NCBI GenBank assembly: GCA_044347745.1
Contig: JBIKUD010000009.1
Coordinates: 1 to 64,000 of the forward strand
Reading direction: 5' to 3'
DNA length: 64,000 bases
DNA from: JAIBBV01 sp044347745
GTDB taxonomy: Bacteria > Bdellovibrionota_C > UBA2361 > JAFLCA01
Below, one piece after another: positions 53,774 through 61,799 of this stretch (the first letter of the stretch is position 1; every line of letters starts with the position of its first letter). The notes beneath the pieces were generated by a model. It saw only the letters and a list, made by a program, of their open reading frames with translations, searched no databases and was not told the DNA's origin. Both the position numbers and the translations under genes were made by a program.

Positions 53774-54615
53774 TTCTTGGCCCCCACAACAACAGGGCTT
53801 ATTGAAGTAACGACCATCACTGTTTCAAGTCGCTTGAGGTCTTCAGACGGCCGCAGTCGAATTACTGGACTTCCCCCACGCCCCTTTTCTTCAACATCAG
53901 TCACAATTCCTACCAGTAATCCCTTGGGATAAATTCCATCAGCGCCAGAAGTGATAACTCTATCACCCACTTTGACTTCGTCAGGCTCGGTAACAAATCG
54001 CCATACGCAGTCTCCTTCGCCAGCGCCCTCCACAATTCCGCGCGCACGCGAATCTTGCACAATCGCATCAATTCCACTCACATGATCGGTCAATAGTAAG
54101 ACTTTAGAGCTCAGCGGAGCAGCGGCAATTACCTGTCCAATCACCCCAGTTGAGCCAATGACAGCCATGCCCTCTTGCACACCGTGGCGGGTGCCCTTGT
54201 CTATAGAAAGCGCTTGGACCCAGTTAGAAGGATCATATCCAATGACCGAGCCAACGATGTGCTGTAATTTTGTTTCGTCAGCAATTTTGAGAATCCCCCG
54301 CAGGCGTACATTCTCATGAGATATTTCCATCAGCCTTGCATTCTGAGCTTCGAGCTCTTGTAATCGATGTCTCAAGCCATCATTTTCGGTCTTCACGCCG
54401 CGAAGCGCTACGTAACTATCCCAAAAACCAAAGACCCCGTGATACATGGAACTGGTGCTTGACTGCAGGGGGTGGAGCAACTGCTGAAGCACCGAGGCGC
54501 CAACACTGGCGATTCTAGGATTTTTTGCTGAATACGCCGTAAGAAATAACGACGCACAGAATAAGGCAATCGAAGTAAGCACAATTCGATGTCTATTGTC
54601 GCCAGCTCGCGCCAT
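53770..54615 (-). CDS. mreC: Rod shape-determining protein MreC
   Basis: 281 residues: a single N-terminal membrane helix, a coiled coil (ALRGVKTENDGLRHRLQELEAQNARLME), and two beta domains with the family blocks IGYDPSNWVQALSIDKGTRHGVQEGMAVI and GLIGQV-type turns. It is periplasmic and binds PBP2. It overlaps mreD, and mreB lies 85 bp upstream on the same strand. Confidence 0.93.
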   Translation of the reverse strand: MARAGDNRHRIVLTSIALFCASLFLTAYSAKNPRIASVGASVLQQLLHPLQSSTSSMYHGVFGFWDSYVALRGVKTENDGLRHRLQELEAQNARLMEISHENVRLRGILKIADETKLQHIVGSVIGYDPSNWVQALSIDKGTRHGVQEGMAVIGSTGVIGQVIAAAPLSSKVLLLTDHVSGIDAIVQDSRARGIVEGAGEGDCVWRFVTEPDEVKVGDRVITSGADGIYPKGLLVGIVTDVEEKGRGGSPVIRLRPSEDLKRLETVMVVTSISPVVVGAKK

Positions 54616-54699
54616 AAAAGTAAGTAAGTTGCCTCAACAGCTTCAAATGCTTATACAGCATAAAGCAATTTCAGAGGACACAGTAGTCGGCCCCTGACG

Positions 54700-55737
54700 C
54701 TAATTTAGTACGACATCTCTAAGAAGCTCAAGCTGATCAAGCACGGCTCCAGAGCCAATGACGACCGCTGCGATTGGATCGTCAACCAGCACCACAGGCA
54801 ATCCAGTTTGTCTTGAAAGAAGTTTATCAAAATTGCGCAAAAGCGCTCCGCCTCCGGTCAGCGTGATACCTTTTTCAACAATATCCGAGGCAAGTTCAGG
54901 CGGAGTTTTTTCGAGGGCAATACGAATGACTTCAAGAATCTGGTTTATTGGCTCGACCAAAGCGTCTCGAATTTCATCCTCACACACGGTAACGGACCGT
55001 GGCACTCCTTGCACGAGGTCTCGACCACGAATTTCGATAGATTTATTCTCGCCGGTGGGCAACGCCGACCCAATCGTTAATTTAATTTGCTCAGCGGTGC
55101 GCTCACCAATAAGCACGTTATGTCTACGCCGCACATACTGAGTAATAGCCTCATCCATTTTGTCACCGCCAACTCGAACTGATCGCGAGTAGACTATTCC
55201 TTTGAGCGAAATGACCGCTATCTCGGTGGTGCCACCTCCAATGTCCAGAATCATGTTACCGCAGGCCTCGGTAATAGGCAGCCCCGCGCCAATCGCTGCT
55301 GCCATCGGCTCTTCAATTAAGTACACTTCGCGCGCTCCGGCAGACTCAGCCGACTCGCGCACGGCACGTTTCTCAACCTCTGTGAGACCGTGGGGGACAC
55401 ACACAATAATTCGAGGGCGCACCAAAGCCCGAGGACTACGTACTTTACGAATAAGCCGACGCAGCATCTCCTCAGTAATTTCAAAATCAGCAATCACCCC
55501 GTCTTTGAGGGGACGAACTGCGGTAATACTGTCGGGCGTACGACCCAACATATTTTTTGCTTCCGAGCCAACAGCAACGACACGACGACGCCCTGTGACG
55601 CCATCATTCTGAACCGCAACAACCGACGGTTCATTACAAACCACCCCCTGCCCCTTCACATAGATCAGCGTACTTGCAGTACCCAAATCAATTGCCAAAT
55701 CACTAGAGAAGAGACCAAAGAGCGAGTCAAAGATCAT
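54700..55737 (-). CDS. mreB: Rod shape-determining protein MreB
   Basis: 346 residues from the ATG at 55737 (MIFDSLFGLFSSDLAIDLGTASTL), which matches MreB starts. The frame is open to 55848, but that extension is unlike the family. Actin-fold blocks are AIDLGTASTLIYVKGQG, ILDIGGGTTEIAVISL and TLTGGGALLRNFDKLL. It forms membrane-bound filaments that organise wall synthesis. The ribosome site is weak. It is the first gene of mreBCD-mrdA-rodA. Upstream lies the structured RNA candidate at 56014-56191. Confidence 0.97.
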   Translation of the reverse strand: MIFDSLFGLFSSDLAIDLGTASTLIYVKGQGVVCNEPSVVAVQNDGVTGRRRVVAVGSEAKNMLGRTPDSITAVRPLKDGVIADFEITEEMLRRLIRKVRSPRALVRPRIIVCVPHGLTEVEKRAVRESAESAGAREVYLIEEPMAAAIGAGLPITEACGNMILDIGGGTTEIAVISLKGIVYSRSVRVGGDKMDEAITQYVRRRHNVLIGERTAEQIKLTIGSALPTGENKSIEIRGRDLVQGVPRSVTVCEDEIRDALVEPINQILEVIRIALEKTPPELASDIVEKGITLTGGGALLRNFDKLLSRQTGLPVVLVDDPIAAVVIGSGAVLDQLELLRDVVLN

Positions 55738-56013
55738 AGGGGTAATTCCAATGCTACTGTTGTGTGGGTACTGCTGTGGGTAGACATGCTTTGCATTTAA
55801 GCTCCGCGCAGATTCAAGAAAATTACCACGCAAAAACTCTAGGGGCAATGCTAAGTTTAACTAATTTAAAGTTTTTTTAGTTGCATCTAAACGCTGCCAC
55901 CCAAGATGAGACAATTGCAACATAAAAGAGATCACGGAAAGCACGCCGAAATGTGGATAATACGCAGAACAAGGCATCGCGTTTAAAACGCAAAACTCTT
56001 TTTGAAGAATATT

Positions 56014-56191
56014 ATTAATTGACCACGCTATCGCCTAAAAAATTAATACCTCGCAAGCCAAGAACAGCGCTGAGTGCTTCCATAACCACAGCAAGATCTC
56101 CCGCCCTCACCCAGAAGAGGCGTCGGCAAAATATCGCTCCAACTCCAGCGACCAAGTTGCGAGAAGCTCCTGGTCTCTTGAGCCAATTAAT
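56014..56191 (-). ncRNA. Candidate structured RNA, 6S RNA-like
   Basis: On the minus strand about 178 nt fold as one nested rod. ATTAATTG (56191-56184) pairs with CAATTAAT (56021-56014). Inside it CTCGCAA (56163-56157) pairs with TTGCGAG (56056-56050). CGCTGGAG (56150-56143) pairs with CTCAGCG (56074-56068) with one bulge. At the tip GAGGGCG (56108-56102) pairs with CGCCTC (56122-56117) with a small bulge. On the 5' side lies GAGCGATATTT, close to GAGCCGATATTT of E. coli 6S RNA as I recall it, preceded by TCGCAA as in that RNA. No promoter or terminator is clear. It could also be a chance fold in the noncoding gap. Confidence 0.4.
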
Positions 56192-56216
56192 CAAATAGAA
56201 TTTTTTTGCGAAAAAT

Positions 56217-56528
56217 CTAGGCCGCCTCTTGAGGAACGGATTCAGCCAGCTCAGGGGCATCAAGTACAAGCCCGGCAGTCTCTGCGATTGATCGAAGAAA
56301 AGTAAGCTGATCGTCTTGCGTCATACGCTGATCGACAAAAACAAGCTTTTGCCCCAATGCCTGGCAGGCGCCGCTTACCACCTTCCATCCGTGGCCTTGT
56401 TTTAGCTTTTCGCGGCGCACCGTGTAGCCTGCAGCTGCAAGCTTAGCAGACAACCCTCTGAATTTCCTCTCTTTTTCAGGATCGCGGGATACTAACTTTG
56501 CTTTAGAACGCTTTGAGGAAACCGGCAT
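56217..56528 (-). CDS. Unknown small basic protein
   Basis: 103 residues from the ATG at 56528 (MPVSSKRSKAKLVSRDPEKERKF), with GAGAGG 9 nt upstream. A TTG 9 nt further up is less suitable. The N-terminal half is rich in Lys and Arg, and the C terminus is acidic (APELAESVPQEAA). No signal or membrane segment. I do not recognise a family. It is divergent from rplS. Confidence 0.6.
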   Translation of the reverse strand: MPVSSKRSKAKLVSRDPEKERKFRGLSAKLAAAGYTVRREKLKQGHGWKVVSGACQALGQKLVFVDQRMTQDDQLTFLRSIAETAGLVLDAPELAESVPQEAA

Positions 56529-56547
56529 AAAACTCAACCTCTCTTGC

Positions 56548-56575
56548 TTGTTTTTTGCTGTGTTTCTGATACTAT
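56548..56575 (+). promoter_or_regulatory. Sigma-70-type promoter for rplS
   Basis: TTGTTT (56548-56553), 16 bp, TACTAT (56570-56575), about 50 bp before the rplS ATG. It fits a moderately conserved sigma-70 site. Confidence 0.45.
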
Positions 56576-56624
56576 ACGCCGCCTTATCCGCTGTAAATAT
56601 ACTACGTTGTTATAGGATAGCGTC

Positions 56625-57047
56625 ATGTCAGGTTCAGTAAAATCAGCCGCCATTATTATGGCCGAATTAGAGCAACAGTCAAAAAAGACCGGAATACCAG
56701 AATTTCGTGTTGGAGATTCGGTTCGGGTACACGCCCGAATTATCGAAGGTACAAAAGAGCGCGTACAGCTCTTTGAAGGTGTTGTAATTAAACGTCATGG
56801 TCGCAGCAGTATCGGCGCGACTTTCACCGTGCGTAAGGTGTCTTACAATATCGGAGTAGAGCGAACATTTTTAGTGAACAGCCCAAGAATCGAGAAGCTC
56901 GAAGTGACCTCTCGCGGCAAAGTGCGTCGTTCAAAACTTTTCTATCTCCGAGATCTTCGTGGCAAATCTGCTCGTATCAAAAAGCTTGGTGTAGATGTTA
57001 AGGCATTAAGCGATGAAGGTAGCACCCCGGTAGCCGAAAACGCTTAA
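56625..57047 (+). CDS. rplS: 50S ribosomal protein L19
   Basis: 140 residues with the L19 blocks FRVGDSVRVHARIIEGTKERVQLFEGVVIKRHGRS, TVRKVSYNIGVERTFLVNSPRIEKLEV and VRRSKLFYLRDLRGKSARIK. The first 20 residues and the acidic C-terminal tail extend the core fold. It lies alone, whereas rimM-trmD usually precede it; neither is in this window. It has its own promoter candidate and a strong terminator. Confidence 0.97.
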   Translation: MSGSVKSAAIIMAELEQQSKKTGIPEFRVGDSVRVHARIIEGTKERVQLFEGVVIKRHGRSSIGATFTVRKVSYNIGVERTFLVNSPRIEKLEVTSRGKVRRSKLFYLRDLRGKSARIKKLGVDVKALSDEGSTPVAENA

Positions 57048-57071
57048 GGCGTTAGAAGCCGCAGGCGTCAC

Positions 57072-57110
57072 AAAAAGCGCAGCGTTGATAGAAACAACGC
57101 TGCGCTTTTT
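57072..57110 (+). terminator. Rho-independent terminator of rplS
   Basis: A 16-bp stem (57072-57087 with 57095-57110) with a 7-nt loop, GC-rich core GCGCAGCGTTG, and a T run at the end of the 3' arm. Confidence 0.92.
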
Positions 57111-57218
57111 TATTTGATAAATTAAATTTGTTCGAGAAATTAGATTAGAACTGCCTAAGAAACGCGCTGGCCACAAGAAAAAAGGGGCAACTCACCAAAG
57201 GAAACGCTGCGCAACAAA

Positions 57219-57845
57219 CTACTGAAGGCCCACTCCAGTCTCAACTCTGGCACTAAGCTCTGCGTCTGTTCGGTTTGAATTAGTTTTTTCTTCAGATTTG
57301 ACCGATTTGCCAGCCGTTTTATGGGCATGAGGTAATTTTTCGGTACCAGAGACACGCGCGCCCATGGAGACAAGCCCTTCAAAACGGCCGCCTTCTTCCA
57401 TAACAAAACAAGGAGAGAACACTTCTCCTTCAATTACTCCGCCAGCTTTAATTTCGAGACGCTCGGTAACGCGAATAACGCCCTTTACTCGCCCAGCTAC
57501 AACGAGACAGGCAGCATCAACTTGAGCCTCCACTACACCAGAACTACCGACAATAAGCGTTTTGGATGTAAAGAGTTCTCCCTTCATCTTGCCATCGATC
57601 TGAACCGAGGTATCAAAGCTGAGTTTTCCATTTATTGAGGTGCCGGCTCCAAGTGCACAGCGCACTTTACTTGAATCCAAGAAAGGTGAGACTTGCGACG
57701 ACGCGGGTGTTGATTCGTGAGCACCAAGTATTGCTGGGGTCGGACTGACCACCGTAGCTGGAGGTGGGTTCTGGATAACTCCAGCGGTTGCGCCAACTGC
57801 TCGCTCGTCTTCGCCTTCAGATCCCTTTTTATTCCAAAATACCAC
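57219..57845 (-). CDS. Bactofilin (polymer-forming cytoskeletal protein)
   Basis: 209 residues from a GTG at 57845, which has GGAG nine nt upstream; the frame opens at a TTG at 57860 with no such site. A disordered Pro- and Ser-rich N terminus leads to a bactofilin core at about residues 65-160 (LGAGTSINGKLSFDTSVQIDGKMKGELF, then LIVGSSGVVEAQVDAACLVVAGRVKG), the repeated beta-helix pattern. A Lys- and Glu-rich tail follows. Bactofilins form polymers at the inner membrane that place cell-wall enzymes. It lies between rplS and a PBP gene, close to the mre operon. Confidence 0.88.
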   Translation of the reverse strand: MVFWNKKGSEGEDERAVGATAGVIQNPPPATVVSPTPAILGAHESTPASSQVSPFLDSSKVRCALGAGTSINGKLSFDTSVQIDGKMKGELFTSKTLIVGSSGVVEAQVDAACLVVAGRVKGVIRVTERLEIKAGGVIEGEVFSPCFVMEEGGRFEGLVSMGARVSGTEKLPHAHKTAGKSVKSEEKTNSNRTDAELSARVETGVGLQ

Positions 57846-57860
57846 AGCAATAATCTCCAA

Positions 57861-58319
57861 AAGCTAAAATAACGCCCCGCATCTTGGCCAATACGCTCCT
57901 AATGCCCGCACTGGTGAGAGTTAAACCATAACAAACACTACCGCGAGATTAAGATGCATTTAGGACAGCAATAGCAGCTAAAGATCCACTCAATCCGATG
58001 CAAAATTCGCCGCATCACCTGCCCTCCCTCTATTGTACCCGAGATATTGAAAAGCATTAAGAGAAAAATGCATGGGCCCGCAAGTTTTTTTCAAATAACC
58101 CCTTAAGGGGACTTCACAAAATCCCATCTCCCCCTTGCAAGAACAACCCCCATTAAAGAATGTCCGTTTTAGGCAACTTACTCCTCATAGATTGAACTCT
58201 CTGCGTAGCACGGCGCATCAAGAGTTTGTGGTAGATTTTCGTTTTCTGGGTTTTGCTCTGCGAAGTCTTGCTGCATACTGTCCCAAATTCCTGCTCCTCG
58301 TCTTGAAACGGTTGTATTC
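57861..58319. other. Gene-free stretch between bactofilin and PBP gene
   Basis: About 460 bp with no supported gene. One perfect palindrome, CCCCTTAAGGGG (58099-58110), is conspicuous and could be a binding site. The bactofilin and PBP genes diverge from here. Confidence 0.45.
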
Positions 58320-59810
58320 ATGCTCAGCACCAAGAGCCTTGCTGCGTTCTTTTTGGTCTCAACCCTCGCCCTTAATTTTGGGGCTTACGCCGCCGATCCA
58401 AGCCAACTCAAATCCAGCCCATTGGCCAGGTTTCAACAACCCCAAAATGCCGATTTTTTAGGCCGAGAGCCCCTTGGCGCGGTAGCCTCCAAGTCACCCC
58501 TCGGCAAGACCTTAGTCGCAGGCCAATCGTACCCGGTACCTAAACTCGAATCCGTAGAACTACGCGTAAATTCTGATGGAAGAATCTGGCTCCCTGAATT
58601 TCCAAAATTTAGCACTACCTTCACAGACAAATTTGCCGGTATTACCGCTCGCAGTGAATATGTATTCTACTCCTTGGACCCAGAGCTACAAAATTTTGCC
58701 TCAGATGTGGTGAGGCGAGCATCCGTGCCTCATGTTGCAATAGTAGCCATGGAACCTGCCACTGGTCGCGTTCTTGCTGCGGCGGGAAAATCAACTATTC
58801 TCGACAATCCAATATTGTATGCCGGCTACCCAGCTGCTTCGCTATTTAAAATAGTCACAGCCGCCGCCGCTGTCGAACAAGCCGGCCTCGACGCGGAAAC
58901 TATGGTTAGTTTTCGAGGCGGTAATTACACGCTGAACCAATGGAACTACGCTCCCGGTAAAGGGCGTGATAATAGATTTATGTCGCTTGCCGATGCCCTA
59001 GGCAAATCCTGCAATCCTGTATTTTCACGTGTCGCTCTGAAGTACCTAAACCCTGAAGTCCTCCGCTCATATGCCTTTGCGTTTGGTTTTAATAATTCTT
59101 TGTCCACAGATATCTCTCTAGACAGCAGCAAAGCATTTATTCCCGCAGGAGGTTTTGAGCTGGGGCGCACGGCAGCCGGCTTTGGCCAAGTTACCTTAAG
59201 CCCGATTCATGCTGCAGCACTTATGTCAGGCATTGCACATAAGGGACTCTTACCACGACCTGCCCTCATTGAGCGCGTGGTGTCTCCGAATGGAGCCGTT
59301 GTGTACGAGCAACAGCCAGAGATGCTCACCCGAATTATGAGCCCCGCTACTGCAACCCGCATTCTCGATATGATGGAGAGAACCACCACGGTAGGCACAT
59401 CCCGAAAAGCCTTCTATGACCACCGTGGTCGCCTTTTGCCAAATATTTCAGTAGCAGCAAAAACTGGCACTCTGAGTGGCACCTACCCCGCGGGCATTAA
59501 TAATTGGTTTGTTGCAGCAGCGCCGATTGAAAACCCAACTCTTGCAATTGCCGTGGTTGTGGTGAATCAAGGTAGCTACAATATAAAAGCCTCTCAACTA
59601 GGTCGCATGTTCATTCAAAAATATTTTAACGAACCAGTTACGCCGCTCTATCAACCAAGCAAGTACAAAGCTCCCAAAAAGAGCTACAAAAAGGCCGTGG
59701 TAAAAAAAGCTGCGGTGAAGCCAAAGTCGAAAGGCACCTACAGCAAAGCTCCTGTGAAAAAGAAAGCAGCAGTCAAACCAGTCAAAAAGACCAAGCACTC
59801 TCCACGTTAA
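58320..59810 (+). CDS. Stand-alone penicillin-binding transpeptidase with lysine-rich tail
   Basis: 496 residues. A signal peptide (residues 1-24, ending GAYAA), a short linker, then a transpeptidase domain with SLFK (S174), SCN (S230) and KTGT (K381). The active-site triad of penicillin-binding proteins is complete. It lacks the long N-terminal dimerisation/pedestal domain of class B PBPs. The C-terminal 55 residues are Lys- and Ala-rich (KKSYKKAVVKKAA and similar), so the tail may bind wall polymers or membrane phosphates. The function is DD-transpeptidase or carboxypeptidase. It diverges from the bactofilin gene, which suggests a joint shape role. Confidence 0.82.
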   Translation: MLSTKSLAAFFLVSTLALNFGAYAADPSQLKSSPLARFQQPQNADFLGREPLGAVASKSPLGKTLVAGQSYPVPKLESVELRVNSDGRIWLPEFPKFSTTFTDKFAGITARSEYVFYSLDPELQNFASDVVRRASVPHVAIVAMEPATGRVLAAAGKSTILDNPILYAGYPAASLFKIVTAAAAVEQAGLDAETMVSFRGGNYTLNQWNYAPGKGRDNRFMSLADALGKSCNPVFSRVALKYLNPEVLRSYAFAFGFNNSLSTDISLDSSKAFIPAGGFELGRTAAGFGQVTLSPIHAAALMSGIAHKGLLPRPALIERVVSPNGAVVYEQQPEMLTRIMSPATATRILDMMERTTTVGTSRKAFYDHRGRLLPNISVAAKTGTLSGTYPAGINNWFVAAAPIENPTLAIAVVVVNQGSYNIKASQLGRMFIQKYFNEPVTPLYQPSKYKAPKKSYKKAVVKKAAVKPKSKGTYSKAPVKKKAAVKPVKKTKHSPR

Positions 59811-59822
59811 TTTTGGGGTGCC

Positions 59823-60197
59823 TCAGGGCACAGGCGGCCCGCGCCGCGGGCTGATCTCAATTCGCGACTGATCTATACCAATTTTTGTATTATACCCGCC
59901 ACGTTTTGGATCAAGCTGATGCATGACGGTAATACCTGAGCAATCATCGCGGCAGGCTACCGCAACTTCCGCTACATTGAGCAAAAAAGTTCCACTACCT
60001 AAATTGAGCTCTACCACCGCCGATTTCCCCTCCGCATCTTGGCCCCTCTTCAGCGCCTCGCTTATTTGACGAAACCCATCGTCAATTTTTACTACCTGGC
60101 CACTTTTAAAAATAAGCATGGCAGCATCTCCGGCGTAGGCTTCAGAGGCTACAAAACCCGACAAAACAATACCAATCGCTTTTAATGACACTTTCAT
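59823..60197 (-). CDS. Small secreted protein of unknown function
   Basis: 124 residues with a Sec signal peptide ending SEAYAG. The mature part is short with one cysteine pair (ACRDDCSG). No family is recognised. It is convergent with the PBP gene, with a 12-bp gap. Confidence 0.6.
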   Translation of the reverse strand: MKVSLKAIGIVLSGFVASEAYAGDAAMLIFKSGQVVKIDDGFRQISEALKRGQDAEGKSAVVELNLGSGTFLLNVAEVAVACRDDCSGITVMHQLDPKRGGYNTKIGIDQSRIEISPRRGPPVP

Positions 60198-60367
60198 TTG
60201 CTCTTACTCCCACTAAACAGTCCAAGTTGACCCAACTACCTAAGAGTGCGTAACAAAATTATAGCTACGGCCTTCATTTTGTTGGGCGCTCTTATACTTT
60301 AATTGGCAAAATGCTACGATACCTAACCCTTAGCCCTATCCGTATTACAGACTATGAGGACCGCCAA

Positions 60368-61777
60368 ATGGCCAAAAAGCTACACCTCTATAATACCCTT
60401 TCTAGGCAAGTAGAAGAATTAAAAACTCTTGTTCCCAACGAGGTGCGTTTATACTGCTGCGGACCCACAGTCTATAATTACCAACACATTGGAAACCTCC
60501 GGACCTATATCTTCGAAGATCTGCTCACTCGCACTTTACGGGCTGCTGGCTATTCGGTGAAGCACGTAATGAACATCACCGATGTGGGGCACCTCGTCAG
60601 CGATGCTGATGAAGGTGAAGACAAAATGCTGGTCGCCATGCGGAGAGAGAAGAAAAAATCCGCAGAAATTGCCCAGTTTTATACAGACATCTTCTTTAAG
60701 CATTGCGAACAGCTGCACATAAAACGCCCCGATGTGGTTTGTAAAGCGACCGAACACGTTCGCGAAATGATCGAGCTGATTCAACGCATAGAAAAGCGTG
60801 GCTTTACCTATATAAGCGGCGGCAATGTATATTTCGATATCTCGAAATTATCGGATTACGGTAAATTAGCCCAATTAGACCTTCAAAAATTGATGGCGGG
60901 AGCACGTATAGAGGTTGACTCCAACAAACGTAATCCACAAGACTTTGTACTATGGTTCACAAAATCAAAGTTTGAGAACCAGGAGTTGCAGTGGGAATCT
61001 CCTTGGGGCACTGGCTACCCTGGCTGGCATATTGAGTGCAGTGCCATGGCTATGCGTTATCTCGGAGATGCTTTCGATATCCATTGCGGTGGCATAGACC
61101 ATATCCCCGTTCATCACACCAATGAAATTGCCCAATCTGAAGCTGCTACGGGGCACCCCTGGGTGCATCACTGGATGCATGGCGAGTTCTTGGTCTTTAA
61201 TAAAGAAAAAATGTCCAAATCTAGCGGCGGATTTATCACACTTGATACCGTTACCGAACGGGGTATCGATCCCCTCGCGTACAGATTTTTCTGCCTGGGA
61301 GCTCATTATCAAGCCCAACTTTCTTGGAGCTGGGAGGCACTTGAAAATGCTGCACAATCACTCACCAAACTAAAGGCAAATGTTATAGCGTTGAAAGCCG
61401 AAGCCAAGGAACCTAGCCCTGATCTGGACGCTTCAGCGCAAGAACACCTCGATTCATTTTATGCAGCTTTCTTTAACGACCTGAATGCGCCAAAAGGCCT
61501 TGCGGTATTGTGGAATGCGTTAGGCGATAAACGACTGAGTGCGAGTATGAAACTGGCACTCGTCTACAAGCTAGATGAAATACTTGGCTTAGACATGCAG
61601 TCATGGAAGGAAAGCCAAGTTGAAGCGCCAGCTGCCGTGCTTGCCCTTCTTGCACAGCGTGGAGAAGCACGAGCCGCGAAAAATTGGCCAGAGGCTGACA
61701 GATTAAGACTAGAGATTGAGAAAGCCGGGTTTTTGGTTGAGGATGTCAAGGGAGTTCAGAAGCTCAAAAGCAAATAG
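60368..61777 (+). CDS. cysS: Cysteinyl-tRNA synthetase
   Basis: 469 residues from the ATG at 60368 (MAKKLHLYNTLSRQ), with a GAGG site 8 nt before it; the frame extends to 60311 but that part is not family-like. A class I synthetase: HIGN motif (YQHIGNLRTYIF), zinc site in YCCGPTVYN and HIECSAM, and KMSKS (EKMSKSSGGF). It charges tRNA-Cys. It is the only translation enzyme in this end of the window and is followed 22 bp later by a secreted-protein operon. Confidence 0.96.
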   Translation: MAKKLHLYNTLSRQVEELKTLVPNEVRLYCCGPTVYNYQHIGNLRTYIFEDLLTRTLRAAGYSVKHVMNITDVGHLVSDADEGEDKMLVAMRREKKKSAEIAQFYTDIFFKHCEQLHIKRPDVVCKATEHVREMIELIQRIEKRGFTYISGGNVYFDISKLSDYGKLAQLDLQKLMAGARIEVDSNKRNPQDFVLWFTKSKFENQELQWESPWGTGYPGWHIECSAMAMRYLGDAFDIHCGGIDHIPVHHTNEIAQSEAATGHPWVHHWMHGEFLVFNKEKMSKSSGGFITLDTVTERGIDPLAYRFFCLGAHYQAQLSWSWEALENAAQSLTKLKANVIALKAEAKEPSPDLDASAQEHLDSFYAAFFNDLNAPKGLAVLWNALGDKRLSASMKLALVYKLDEILGLDMQSWKESQVEAPAAVLALLAQRGEARAAKNWPEADRLRLEIEKAGFLVEDVKGVQKLKSK

Positions 61778-61799
61778 AATAGGAAAATAGATACAACCC

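Noticed and set aside
55202..55612. Long plus-strand frames opposite mreB.
   Set aside because: They are antisense shadows of a conserved gene and have no ribosome site.
56015..56269. An 84-residue frame on the minus strand overlapping the structured RNA and the end of the small basic protein gene.
   Set aside because: It overlaps the upstream gene in another frame, has no ribosome site, and the nested base pairing explains the stretch better.
58135..58461. A plus-strand frame that overlaps the start of the stand-alone PBP gene.
   Set aside because: The PBP frame has a signal peptide and full active-site motifs; the other frame has no features.
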